A stretch of DNA of 64,000 bases from Aphelenchoides besseyi (lineage: Eukaryota > Nematoda > Chromadorea > Rhabditida > Aphelenchoididae), in NCBI GenBank assembly GCA_024699855.1, contig JAMPIQ010000002.1, positions 14,012,001-14,076,000 on the forward strand. The letters are read 5' to 3'. The notes under the pieces were generated by a model, which had not been told where the DNA came from, did not search any database, and was given only the letters and a program-made list of their open reading frames with translations. Made by a program: the position numbers and the translations under genes. Numbering within the stretch: position 1 is the first letter of the stretch; each line of letters starts with the position of its first letter. This document shows positions 39,401 through 55,065 of this stretch, piece by piece.

Positions 39401-42400
39401 TAGAAATCAATCAAAGAAAAAAACGGCTCAGACACGGATGCTTTTTCGGGGATGATTTTTGTCATGTGTTCGGGATATAAGGTCAATTTTGAGGTGACTA
39501 CCTGGAGTTGAATGATAGAGGAAGTAGAATTGTTAATTGGTCAAATTCGCTTTTCAATTTTATTGGAAGACTGACGGTAGTTACATTTTCTGTGTCTTAA
39601 AAGTTAGTCGATTGCTGGATACACGCATCGGTTCTACTTCGGTGTCTTTGCAAATAGTCGCCTTCTTTTCTCCTACAAACTGAAATCTGATATCCGCTAC
39701 TTTCGTTCCACGACCCTTCTCTTAAGACGATGTGCACGTTTAAAAGTGTCCAGAATGAATTGCTTGCCGCTGTTTCTACTTTTTATAGCCAACTCTCGCA
39801 CTTCAAAGACAAATTGCTGAAAATTGGTCATGAATGTGATTTTTTATAATTTCACTAATGTGCTGCATTCAATTTTATAAGTGGACTTGAAATTTGTTGC
39901 TCGTTTTTATGATTCAATTAAAGGATCTTTTTAGTTTATTACCAACAACACGTGTTCAGATAAACCACGAGTATGTGGCCACTATTTGCTGACGTAAGAC
40001 TTTTAAATCATTTCCATCTCCTACGCAGTTTGTTTTGCATTTATTGTCGAACGTGTTGAAATCTCTGGAAATCAAGTCATCAAATCAGATCCGTTCTATA
40101 ATCAAGCACTTGGTCTCGAAAACTCAAATTCCAATCGCATTCAGCACTTTGTCTCCACTTATCCGTTTTTTGCTCTTGATCCGCATCTCTTGTGCGAAGC
40201 GGTCGACCCGAACATCGGAGGTCGTCAGTCATTACAAGTCCTTGTTATACGCACGCCTATCTCGTTTGTGATATGCATTGTTCAATATGTGACTATGTTC
40301 TTTGTAACAATTCGTTTGTTTCTTTGCTCTTCTCTTCCAATACTTTGATCCAGAGCGATAATGTTCCTCTCAAGTTATCGGAGGAGATATGTAACAAACG
40401 GACTCTTCCGTATGCCTTTTTCTTTAACGTCAATCTTGTCATGATGTTCGCATTCAGAAGCGACAAAATGCCCACTGTTCCAGTTCGCAACAGCTGTGTT
40501 CAGACTTCAAAAGACGAAATTTGGCACGGCGATCGGCACAAAGCTTAAGCGTGTGGTTGGTCATGCAGAAGGACGATGCTCATGAACAGCCGTGACGATC
40601 TTTTGGGTTGTCAGTTTACTCGATCTGTCTTTACGTGTGCCATCACCTCTTCTTGTCATAAACTGAACGAGTGATCCAACAAGCGCAGACGAGACTGACA
40701 ATCAGTCGTGTCATTTTTTTGCTGCTGTCATTTTGTCTTCACTTCAGAGTCCACAATCGAAAGGAGAAGTGCTGTCCAGGACTATGACGCAGAAACGAAC
40801 GTTGAAATTCGGGACGCCACGGAAAAATCTCGCGTACGCAGTGACAAACTGCAAAGCGATGATCTAACAACGACGGCAAATAGACTTTTGAACTGTTAGC
40901 GTTTTTTCTGTTCTTCAGTTTTCGCGAGTTCAAGACGAAAGGAGTGGAACTATAGGGAGAGTGGGCACAGAACCAATGGAGAGGGATAGCCTTTCAATCA
41001 TTTGGAGCTAAGACGAGGCATTCGTTGGCCAGACGAGTTAAAAACCTCAAAAACTTCACGCAAAAACTTGTCTTTTTCATAATTGTTTGACGCACTTCTT
41101 GATTGCTGTTCGAACCATTGACTTTTGAGCTTCGGTCTATTGCAGACGAACAAGATCTCATGTTCGTAAGTTGGATTGCAACTGATCTTCGGCAGTTTTG
41201 AACTGTTGTTTGATCCAATTTGACTTTTCAGTTGAGAGCAAACGAGCAAAAACGAAACCTTCGGAATGAAGCGACGGGTTCGAATGCTAATCGGAATTCC
41301 TGCTGCAAAGATAGAATGTGAATCCGATCGGATGCTTCTTCCTTATGTTTCAACAAATGTTTACTTTTTCTATTTGAGTTGATACAATTCAGAAGTTGAA
41401 GTCAATCAATTGACAAAGGTTTCAATAACTCTCGTATGATCTTTTTATTGACGAACTTATTATCCAATTTTCAAGCTTTTAATTGTTCACATTTTTTCAT
41501 TTATTCCATTGACGTAAGTATTTTGCAGAGTTTCTATTTTGTTTCTATTAGCAAGTTGGTGCTGCAATGGTTTCGGGAAAACCAATAAGCTAGCCGACTC
41601 CCGTCTCATCGCTTGGAGGTGCGAAGTGGATGGCAAAGAAGGACATTGCTCAAGTATCTTTTTTTGCGTTGGTTTAACGGCTTCTTTGCTCCGTCCACCT
41701 TGGCCGTGTGTCCTTCAGCAATGTCTTTCACGAGGCCGCTGCTCCAACGAATTTCAAGACCTGTGGCCAAGTGACGACCCTAAAAATGACGGCGAACAAC
41801 CATTGCCATTCAAACGAACACTTGATCTTGCGGCAGATTAACGAAGGAAATTTCGTTTGATTGGTGGCATTTGGTTGAAAGGATTGAGACAAACGGAAGA
41901 ATCGGAGCCTCTTGACCGATTCGATCTTTCGCTTGTTCAGCGTTTGCTAGTCGTTACGTTTGAATTGGCCAGTTCGATTGGGTTCAACAGATTTGATCTC
42001 AAACATTTCGGTTTAAACTCCTCACCAGCGGTTTATTGAGAGCGATCTTTGGTCCGAATTCTCGAGAGATCTCAAGTGCTCATATCCAGTGTATATCTTA
42101 CGAGCTTTGCCGTTGACTAAAACATCCGTCTAAGTTCATTTGTTGAATTTGAATCTGCGAGTATGAGCACACATTTTCTCAGTTCTTTTGCGTTAAACCA
42201 AAAGCGTCACCAATCGTGTTCCAGATCGCGAGTTGATGCCGGCAAAAATCACAAGTTTTCCTCGCACTGATAAGACGATTGGTAGTGGTCGGTCGTAGTC
42301 GGCAACAGACGAAAATCAGTGTCTGATTTTTCTGCTTCAATTCTACTCATCTGAAAACCCCGAGTCAGAGGAGTCGGATGTCTCGACCCGAACCCCCGAA

Positions 42401-43388
42401 ACGTGGCATCGTTCGTGGTTTTACCGTAAAAGCGGCGGCCGTCTGCTGCTGCGGGGTTTTCCAACAGTCCGAAAATCTTATGATGGCGTGTACTACCGAG
42501 CGGCGAATGAAAGGTGGCGAGGAGATGCCGAGCGTTTTTGGAACACGTCACAAAAACGATCGGACGTTCCGGTGGATTTCGATTAAGAATTTTTTGTCTA
42601 CCCGTGTGTGGCTTCTGATGAATTGGAATCCGTTTTTTTGCGAAGTTCCTTTTTTCTGCTGATTCCCAGACAGTTTCTTCAGATTCATGTTCATCTTCTT
42701 CTTCGAATGATTCGTCTCATTGACGTCAAAAGCGGTCCGAAAATACACGATCGAGTGAAAGTGTTGAACTTCGAAAAAGTTTGTAGTGAACTTTTCGATT
42801 GTCAAATTTGCGAAATGCTATGGCGTTGAGTTGGCTTGTGAGTTCGCGTTGCCTCTACGATCGTCGGCTGTGGACCGTTTCGCAAACGGCGATATGCTAA
42901 TGAACGTTCGCTCCAACGATCCAAACCGAAAACTGTTCGCGTCATGAGATTTCGGAAAACCGATCGACGAACTGCAAATTCGTTGGCGCTGTCCGCGACT
43001 ATCGGAAACTTTTCGACGTTTGTTTAAGGGTCCATAAACGAGAGGGTTTCGATTTGTTCGAGCGCTAATTATGATTCTACTTTATGACAATAACTTTTGA
43101 TTTGACAGCGATAAGCGTCGTGGAAAGCAACGTTCGAGGTGCGATTGACTTTTTTCTTTGGCGTACAACTTTTCGTTTGCTTTTCGTCGAACGTTTGTTG
43201 ACGGTGAAAATGGCGGGGAGATTTTGATCCGCTCGCGAAGTTTGCTTGGCAGCCGCAAATCAGACGACCTTTGTTGTCCGGTTTCTCCTCGCATTTGGCA
43301 ACTTTCTCGAGTGTTTGAGACGTGTATCGCGACATTTCGAGCGTGAAATGAGACTTCAAATGAAATTGTCGCAGTTTCAGGGTGAGAT
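36499..43388. other. Long region without a supportable gene
   Basis: In this 6.9 kb no open frame carries a recognisable domain or chains with its neighbours by splice phase. The longest frames (37633-37992 Lys/Asn/Gln-rich, 40192-40548, 41539-41841) look like chance. The right part (about 42350-43380) is more GC-balanced and ends in GTCGCAGTTTCAG just before the SERCA start. It therefore probably includes SERCA promoter, 5' UTR exons and a leader intron. Polyadenylation signals of LRRFIP lie near 36783. Confidence 0.45.
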
Positions 43389-46788
<3,400 letters not shown>

Positions 46789-48938
46789 AGATTGAAAACA
46801 AATTTGGTTTCGAATTCATTTTTTGAACATCTAACAACCGAAAAATAACCGTTTTGTATGATCCTGAGTTTTTTGTTGACTAAAAATCGAATTTTAACCA
46901 ACAGCTTGGGGTTGTTTTCTGCTACGGAAAGTGGTGTTAGAATGGGAACGTTTCGTAAGGAAAAGTTTATGTTTGGGAGCCTCTCGTTTGCTTCAACTGT
47001 CTTGTCCATTCCGCGTATGCAAATACGTCGAAAAAACCCTTCGGTCTAATCGTGTTCGATTGGAAATGTTCAGTTAAAATCACACGCTTCTCACAATCTT
47101 TCTGTTCACTAACCCCGATTTCAGAGCGACTTGCCAAGGACCTTCACGTCGATTGAATAGTCTTTTAATTAATATTGTCCGTTCAATGCCCAATCGATTT
47201 CGTTGGGCGTTTTCCACGTAACATACCGTTATTCTCTTATTTGTTTTTCCCGTTTTTTTTATCTTCGTCATTAATATTAATGGCAAATAAAACGTGTATT
47301 GGTAACGGTGGCTAACAGCTCGAAGCGTGGAGGAAGATTGTTGGCGGTGACTTCGAACGATTACCGTCGTCGAAGTGCCCAACAAGATGTTTTTATGTTT
47401 GATCACAACCTAACGACTTCAAGGAGAAATCAATTGGTGTTGCTGGCTGGTTACCCGGAGACACGAACAAGCCAATTGCGAACGAAACTGCAACGTTTTT
47501 TTGTGTGTGTGTTAACAACGAAAAAACTGACGGCGAATTTTTTTGGTCGTCAACAAAAAATTTCCACGCGTCCGTTTGGTTCGTGAAACGTGTGCGATTT
47601 TCAGTTCACGAGTTTCTTTTTCTGAGCTCATCCCCTTTTTTGTTGTTGTTTGAGTTTGACTGCCAACTTGAAGATTATTGAAAGTCTCTCGAAGGGTAAC
47701 GAACCTTTTTTGTGTTTCAGTGGATCCAATTGCGAAGTCGAAGAACGAGTAGATCGAATCGTCCGAACGTGCAATCCAACGCGAAGTTCGATCGTTGAAA
47801 CCTGTAAATTCATTCGTTCTTTTTTTGTCTTGTTGTTCTAGGCGAATCTAAACGTTATCCGTTTGCCCTATCACTGACCTTTCTTCTTTTATTGTGGTAA
47901 TCAACTCGGGCTTTGTGGGCACTCCTCCTCTTCTTCTTCTTTTTCTTTGTTTCAAAAATGGGTACTTCGACGGCAAGGCTCAATTAGTCGTTGACAATTT
48001 TCGGTTTTCTATTCTCGCCCTTCTCCCGCATCGCTACAATACGTGCCTTCGCAACAGTTTGATTTTGCATCAAGCCGTTTGAGTTCAAGTTTCATCCATC
48101 AAACGCTTTTTCTCGTTTGTTTTCGATTCGTGGAATTAAACTGATGTTTGTTCCCTCTTTTGTTTTTGACTCCAAAGTCTTAAAGTTCTTTCAGTATGAT
48201 CATTGGAATCGATGTTTTAAGTTCCAGTAAACGTTTGCTAGTAAAAACATTTAAACAATTGGTTTTACATAACACGAATCCAACGGTCAAGTGAATTGTT
48301 TTACTTTCACCGACTCTCGAACTCAAATGACCTTTCAACGAGAACAAAGCAATTGGATAGAATCTTGAAAAAGGCGAATTGTTCTTCAAACTGTTTCCTC
48401 CAACCCTCATTTATTTTAAAGATCGTTTCCAGTGAGCATCGTATTGTATCACAATGACCGCTAAGAAGTCCATCAAACGATGCAAGTTGTTGTAAGATTT
48501 GATGTTGTTTTAGTCAATCAGCTCTTTCGCGTAAACATTTGAACCTCTTCGTTCCTTGGGCAACGAAATCGTTCAAACCGGAAGTCGATTTCCACTTTAA
48601 CGGCATCAGCTTTAGGGGTCTAGTCATTTTAAGCAAAGTTTTTCTGTTGTTGAAGAGCCCTCGTAGTCGATTAGTTTTAATCTGGTGGGTAACTGTTTTT
48701 AATTTTGGACATTTTGTTCGTGGCCAGTGCCTTGCACATTACACGCAACTTTCATTTCATTGGTGATGTCACAACTCTAATAAACGAATATTTGAGAACC
48801 TGCGTGTTTTGATTATCGTTGGTATAAAACGTGCAAGAATCGTGATTTTCGTAATGAATGAAATGTATCTGAACGATGAGTTTGATATTTGTCTTTGAAT
48901 TAAAGTAATTAGACGAGCATCTTAACAGGCTTGGGCCG
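46789..48938. other. SERCA 3' region and intergenic
   Basis: It contains the 958-nt putative alternative intron (46763-47720), the alternative exon and the upstream region of the first GalNAc-transferase. No other domain-bearing frame was found. Confidence 0.45.
47721..47752 (+). CDS. Probable alternative last exon of SERCA
   Basis: The SERCA exon at 46528 contains a perfect donor at 46763 (GAAC|GTAAGT), eight codons before its own stop. A strong acceptor TGTGTTTCAG ends at 47720. Joining the two keeps phase and gives the tail ...ARNYIELDPIAKSKNE then TAG. This resembles vertebrate SERCA tails such as ARNYLEDPEDERRK and ARNYLEP. C. elegans sca-1 and vertebrate SERCA genes are known to vary exactly here by alternative splicing. 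The coding part is only 32 nt. Confidence 0.6.
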
Positions 48939-51184
48939 ATGGTTTCGTTGAGAGTTTTGTGTCGAACGTTGAAACCGCGACGCTTCGAAAATGTAGTGAA
49001 TGCTTTTTTGGCGTTGGTCCTGGTTTCGATGTTCTTGTATTTCTATCACAACATTCAACTGTTAGAGCCAAAAAGATTGCCAAGTCAAGATGGTTTTGTG
49101 TGGCCAACAACGGCCGTTCCACCGCACACTCGACCCAAACCTGGAGATGTTCGTAAAGGTGAGCACACAACTTTCACTATTTTATAATGATTGTTGTTTA
49201 GGTCCCGGTGAAAATGGAAAAGCTGTGATTCTCGAAGGGAAAGCCAAAACACAGGGACAAGCTGATATGAAGAAATGGTTCATGAATGTGGCAGCAAGGT
49301 AACAACATTTGGAAGGCATTTAATCGTCTTTGTCCCAGTGATTTGATCTCATTGGACCGCAGCATTCCGGACACTCGACCAACCGAGTGTCTTAAAGTGA
49401 CCTACGATAAGCAGTTACCGAAAGCCTCTGTTGTGATTATCTTCACCGACGAGGCCTGGACGCCTCTACTGCGAACCGTCCATTCGGTCATCAATCGCTC
49501 ACCGCCGGAATATCTGCATGAAGTCGTTTTGTTGGACGATTTCAGTCAAAGAGGTTTGTTTTCCGGTTCATCTCCCACAGTTGGATTGGTTTGCAGAAGA
49601 ACTTAAATCGAAACTGGACGCCTACATACTCCGATTCGGTGGACTAGTGCGTCTCGTGCGCAAGAAACAACGATTGGGTTTGATTCGAGCCAAACTAGAA
49701 GGCGCAAAAGAAGCGAAAGGCGAAGTGGTCGTATTTCTGGATTCGCATTGTGAAGCCAATCAGGGATGGTGAGTTTACAAAACAACAATAAGAACAACAG
49801 CATCATTTAGGCTTGAACCCATACTTCAACGAATTAAAGACGAACGCACGGCTGTTGTATGTCCGATTATTGACTTTATTTCGGCTGAAACTATGGCGTA
49901 TTCTGGTGATCGTAGTGTTGGATCGGTTGGTGGTTTTTGGTGGAGTTTACATTTTCGGTAAGCTACGAATACCATCAACTTGTAATAAAGCATTAAGATG
50001 GGATCCAATTCCTGAGGAAGAGCTAAAGCGTCGAAAGTCCGCAATTGACTACGTCAGGTAAGTTGTTTGTTGTTGAATACTTAGCATTGTTTTAGGTCAC
50101 CCACAATGGCAGGCGGTTTGTTGGCTGCTAATCGAGAGTACTTTTTGGAAGTCGGTGGCTACGATTCTGGAATGGATATTTGGGTAAATTCGATTTCTGA
50201 GCATTTTGCTTATTACAAATTAAGGGCGGAGAAAATTTGGAGATATCCTTCCGAGTTTGGATGTGCGGAGGATCCATAGAGTTTATCCCATGCTCAAGAG
50301 TTGGTAAGTGACTTGAAATTTCCAAATCATTTGTCTTTTCGTAGGTCATATATTTCGTGCTGGTCATCCGTATAATATGACAGGTCCCGGAAACAACAAA
50401 GACGTTCATGGAACAAACTCTAAACGACTTGCAGAGGTTTGGATGGACGACTACAAACGCTTATATTATATGCATCGTCCGGAGTTACGTGAGAAGTATG
50501 TTGGTGATTTGAGTGCACGACACGAATTGCGCAAGCGACTGAATTGCAAATCATTCAAATGGTATCTGGACAACATTGCAAAGAACAAATTCGTTCCGGA
50601 CGAAAACGTTCAATATTTTGGATTTGTAATTGCAATTGGATTGGTCGATTGATTGATTTGAAGAGAATTTAGATCAAGAACGAAGACTCTGGGCTTTGCG
50701 TCGACACACTTCAACGAGATGAGAAGAGCACGATCAACTTGGGTGTTTTCTCGTGTCAACCAGGTGGTAGTTCGGCACAGGTAACAAGGATTTGTTTTAC
50801 AAGGTGTTTATTTTGGCATTCCAGTCGTTTTCTCTATCGAACGAAGGGCATTTGCGTCGGGAAGTGACTTGTGCATCGGTTAGACAGAACTCGAACACTG
50901 AGAGTGGAGTCGTAATTATGCCCGATTGTTCGAGAAATAGTGACAAGTGGACTTATGACGAGCAGGTAGGTTTTTTCAATTCTCGAATAGCTTGTTTTTA
51001 ATTATTGAAAATGTCTGGCAACAAAGTCATTTATTCGCTCATCTTTCAGACCAAGCAATTGCGACACGAGAAGAGCGGTTTATGTTTGGATGTTCGCGAT
51101 GTAAAAGGAGGCGACGACGTGGCGGTCAGAAAATGCGATGAGAAGGCGGTCTTTCAACGATGGAATTTCGAGAAAATAGGATAA
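48939..51184 (+). CDS. Polypeptide N-acetylgalactosaminyltransferase, paralogue A
   Basis: Golgi type II membrane enzyme that starts mucin-type O-glycosylation by adding GalNAc to Ser/Thr. A short cytoplasmic tail ([10 protein letters not shown]) is followed by a signal anchor ([15 protein letters not shown]) and a stem. The GT-A catalytic domain has [20 protein letters not shown], the metal-binding DxH in [14 protein letters not shown], then [48 protein letters not shown] and AEVWMDDYK. The C-terminal ricin-type lectin domain runs from about 50673 ([13 protein letters not shown]) to the end ([10 protein letters not shown], then [11 protein letters not shown]), stop TAA at 51182. About ten exons are present. 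The 43-nt intron at about 49553-49595 must be removed to restore [14 protein letters not shown]. It belongs to the C. elegans gly family. Confidence 0.93.
49388..49772 (+). repeat. 385-bp tract shared with paralogue B
   Basis: Identical to 53098-53482 except for 3 substitutions: two in the 43-nt intron and one synonymous third-position change. Flanking exons of the two genes are clearly diverged. Confidence 0.95.
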
Positions 51185-51817
51185 ACCATTACGGGGAACG
51201 GTAGTCGACGGTTTACACGCACATTTTAACTGCTTAGTTTCCGGTTAATTTTGTTTGTGGTCTAAAGATCGCATGTTTTTGTTTTCTATGAAATTTATTT
51301 TTGTTATAATTCTTTGGTCGCATAATTCTAGGCGGAAGTTTTCTTCTTTCCAAAACCTTCCGCTTGTTCTCCACTTATTCGTTTAGCTAACCAACGGTCT
51401 TCGCAAGCTACTTAGCATCAAACATGGCCGGATATTCATTAGGGGAGAAGCGGATATGAGAGTATGTGGGAGGAACGTGTGTTCGTAAGCTTTCTTTGTG
51501 AAATAAAAGCACGATTAGTCCTCGACTACTCGCTTTCTCGAAGCCATTTAACGTTGAGGATTAACGATCATTGATTTTGCTTTACAACTAAAGTACTTTG
51601 CTTGTTCCTTAATCGCATATCCATTGGCTGTGTACCGATTTTACTCTTCGCACACTTACTTTCCAGGCTCTGTTGTAGAGACTCTTCTTCGCTTAAAAAA
51701 CGTTCCACAGGTTTTTCGTACGGGTTTCAAATTTCTGTTATCGTGTATTAACTTATTTTGTTATTGTTGCTAATTAAACAATTGAATGAGCAGTCGAATT
51801 TAAGCTTCCGAGTTAAC

Positions 51818-52187
51818 ATGACAACAACAAACGATACGAAAGCTGAGCCAAAAGATCCAAGCTCTTCAACTAAACCATCGGTTCCAATTCACTACTGCGG
51901 AGGTATAACACTTCGATCGTCGACTTTGTAATCGCTTTTCAGAATGCGGGATGCTAATTGAATATTGTCGTTACTCGGAGGATCGAGATCGTTGTTTGGC
52001 GTGGTTGGAACAAAACATTCCCGAAGCGTTTGCCGAAATCTCATTGGCCGAAATCGTTCAATACAAAACCCGAAAACATAAACCTGTGGTGGTTGCTAGC
52101 GATTTTCTGTCTTACGCTCGTGACGGACGATTTGCGTCGATTGGTTCGGTAGATGACCTGAAAAAGTATCTTGTTCATCAAAAGTAA
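51818..52187 (+). CDS. DENR N-terminal-like small protein without a SUI1 domain
   Basis: Exons 51818-51902 and 51943-52187 (40-nt intron) encode 109 residues. The core IHYCGECGMLIEYCRYSEDR then CLAWLEQNIPEAFAEIS matches the N-terminal domain of DENR (LYCGVCSLPTEYCEYMPD, CRQWLEKNFPNEFAKLT). In DENR this cysteine domain binds MCTS1 in a translation re-initiation complex. The cysteines of the CxxC...C pattern are kept. The SUI1/eIF1-like domain that forms the C-terminal half of DENR is absent; instead there is a short unrelated tail ending LKKYLVHQK. An AATAAA signal follows near 52217. The gene sits between the two GalNAc-transferases. It may be a partner-binding fragment or a lineage-specific paralogue. 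Confidence 0.65.
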
Positions 52188-52476
52188 CGATTGTAACTAC
52201 AGTAATTTGTGTGTAAAATAAAACCAGAAACTTTGAATTCAATCATTTGTGCTTTGTGTCTGTATTCACAACGCTAATTGCATACCTGTCCCTCGTGACT
52301 TTGTTTGTGTTGCATTTAACTCTCGCTATAGAGAGGGAGATATTCGTAGGATAATTGGGATTGTTTGTAATTACAGTTTTTGTGTTTTTTCCCAAAACAT
52401 TAAGTTGATGGCCGAAGACTTTTGAACGCACTTTTGAATCAAGTCACTAATGAATTATGTAGTTTATATCCAATCA

Positions 52477-54910
52477 ATGGACACGTTAATACGGGTAGTT
52501 AAACCACGACGCACACAGAACTTGTTGAATGTTCTTTTGGTCTTTGGATTGCTTGGAACAGTCGTGTATTTTTACCAGAAACTTGGTCTCTTGGAATCGA
52601 ACAAATTTCCCGGAGATGTTGAATCTTTTCACCCAATTCCCAGAACTCTCGTTCACAAACCGCCCGAAACAAGTGGTGTTCAAACAGGTAAGTGGTGTTA
52701 TGTTCTCAGTTGAGAACGATACTTGGAATTAAGTCTGAAGAGAATTGTACATTTTTGGGAGAATTAAGAATTCACTAGAATGCGTATGTTATGAGTAATT
52801 TGTTCTAATAGGACCCCTCGATTATTAGCAATTAGGGCAGATAAATAACAGTTTGATACGCGAAGAAATTGTCCACAATTACCTTTCGAATTCTGAACTT
52901 CTAATTTAGGTCATGGAGAAAATGGTCGAGCAGTGATATTGAATGGGAAAGCAAAAGTACAAGCAGACAAAGATATGAAACAATGGTTTATGAATCTTGC
53001 AGCAAGGTTAACACATACGTCTTAAATACTTATTTACACTCAATTTAGTGACATGATTTCACTGAATCGAAGTATACCTGAAAGTCGATCATCGGAATGT
53101 CTTAAAGTGACCTACGATAAGCAGTTACCGAAAGCCTCTGTTGTGATTATCTTCACCGACGAGGCCTGGACGCCTCTACTGCGAACCGTCCATTCGGTCA
53201 TCAATCGCTCACCGCCGGAATATCTGCATGAAGTCGTTTTGTTGGACGATTTCAGTCAAAGAGGTTCGTTTTCCGGTTCATCTCCAACAGTTGGATTGGT
53301 TTGCAGAAGAACTTAAATCGAAACTGGACGCCTACATACTCCGATTCGGTGGACTAGTGCGTCTCGTGCGCAAGAAACAACGATTGGGTTTGATTCGAGC
53401 CAAACTGGAAGGCGCAAAAGAAGCGAAAGGCGAAGTGGTCGTATTTCTGGATTCGCATTGTGAAGCCAATCAGGGATGGTGAATTTAAAGTAGCTGAAGT
53501 TTGGCCACTTCACATTTACAGGCTTGAACCGTTGTTACAACGAATCAAAGACAATAGAACTGCTGTCGTATGTCCAGTCATTGATTTCATTGACGCCGAA
53601 AACATGTCTTATCAACCGGGTACAGCGGGCGGTAAGCCAATCGATGTGTTTATGATGAGTAGTTGATTTGAATTGTAGGAATTGGTACATTTTGGTATGC
53701 TAAATGACTTCAAACCACGTCAACGTAATTTCATAGGTGGTCACTTCATTACAAGATGGAGCCGATTCCCGAACTTGAACGTAAAAGAAGAACGAATCCT
53801 GATATTGATCCGTTACGGTATATTGAAAAATTCATGGTAGTTAGCGAAATTATTGTAGAACACCAACGATGGCTGGTGGTTTATTTGCTGCTAATCGAGA
53901 GTATTTCTTTGAAGTCGGTGGATACGACGACAAAATGGAAATTTGGGTAACTTTGATTCTCTAGTATTTTGCTTATTACAATTTTCGGGCGGAGAAAATT
54001 TGGAGTTGTCGTTTCGTGTAAGTGATTTGACACTGTTACTGAAATGAAATTTTTAATTTAAGGTTTGGATGTGCGGTGGATCCATCGAAACAATACCTTG
54101 TTCGCATGTTGGTCACATCTATCGATCTGGACATCCGTACAATATGCTCGGAAAGAATGGGAAAGACGATGTCCACGGCTATAATTCGAAACGATTGGCC
54201 GAAGTTTGGATGGACGATTACAAACGTTTGTATTACGTTTTTCGAATGGAACTAAAACACAAAGATGTTGGCGATTTGAGTGAACGACACGAACTGCGCA
54301 AGCGATTGAATTGCAAATCATTCAAATGGTATCTGGACAATGTGATTCCGGAGAAGTTTATTCCCGACGAAAATGTGGCTGCTTATGGACTGGTTAGTTC
54401 CAACTGTTGATTTCAATAACAAAAGCTAAGGTGCGAAACACGGCAACAGGTCTTTGTTTGGATACGCTTCAACGGCTGGAGAATAAGGAGACTATTTTGA
54501 TAGGAGTCTATCACTGTCAAATGCAAGGCAGTTCATCACAAGTAATTTGGGGTTGAAACTCGAAAGCTGATCGCTCGATTTAGATGTTCAGTTTAACTCT
54601 TGATGGAACATTTCGACGCGAAACAACGTGTGTCGATGTCGCCGATCCGGTTCGATTTGTTGGTGCCGAAAACAAAGTGCAATTGGCGGACTGTAAAATC
54701 GAAGGCAATGGAATTCGTTTCGAACACACGAATGTAAGTCGAAAACAACTTTCGATTGGAGATGTGAGATTGTAGAATGGGCAACTGAAACACAAGTCTC
54801 TTGACAAGTGCTTGGATGTGACCAATCTGAAGGCCGGTGATGATATTCTTTTAGCGCCATGCGATGAGAACAATCAACTACAAGTATTTGAGTTTCTTAA
54901 GCCCGAGTAA
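52477..54910 (+). CDS. Polypeptide N-acetylgalactosaminyltransferase, paralogue B
   Basis: Tandem paralogue of gene A with the same type II layout. It has a basic tail ([10 protein letters not shown]), a signal anchor ([18 protein letters not shown]), catalytic domain ([70 protein letters not shown]) and a ricin-type lectin domain ([27 protein letters not shown]) ending KPE and TAA at 54908. The start may be 52450 or 52477. Differences from A: the intron after EIW (53947-53987) ends TTTTCG instead of an AG acceptor, and an additional intron interrupts FR|VWMCGG (about 54017-54062). It may therefore be mis-spliced, or carry a sequencing error at one base. The catalytic DxH is intact. Confidence 0.85.
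53098..53482 (+). repeat. 385-bp tract shared with paralogue A
   Basis: Partner of 49388-49772, offset 3710 bp and the same length. It covers the exon with [10 protein letters not shown], a 43-nt intron and the exon with [12 protein letters not shown]. Confidence 0.95.
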
Positions 54911-55065
54911 CTTCTAATTCTTGCCATGCGATGTGAAACTAATAATTCGGGTTGAGAGTAGAATATTTCTGTTACACGAAATTGCTAGACTTTTGTTTAT
55001 AACCGAACTGAAAGACATAAAAGAGCTTTGACATTATGTTCAGACAAAAATTGAGCAAGTTACGT

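Noticed and set aside
41270..41300. GGTTCGAATGC resembling a tRNA B-box
   Set aside because: No matching A-box or acceptor stem at the right distance; a cloverleaf could not be drawn.
49553..49600. Reading through the 43-nt segment as coding ([12 protein letters not shown]) in the GalNAc-transferases
   Set aside because: Removing it as GT...AG gives [14 protein letters not shown], which aligns with the family without an insert; reading it through needs a frame change.
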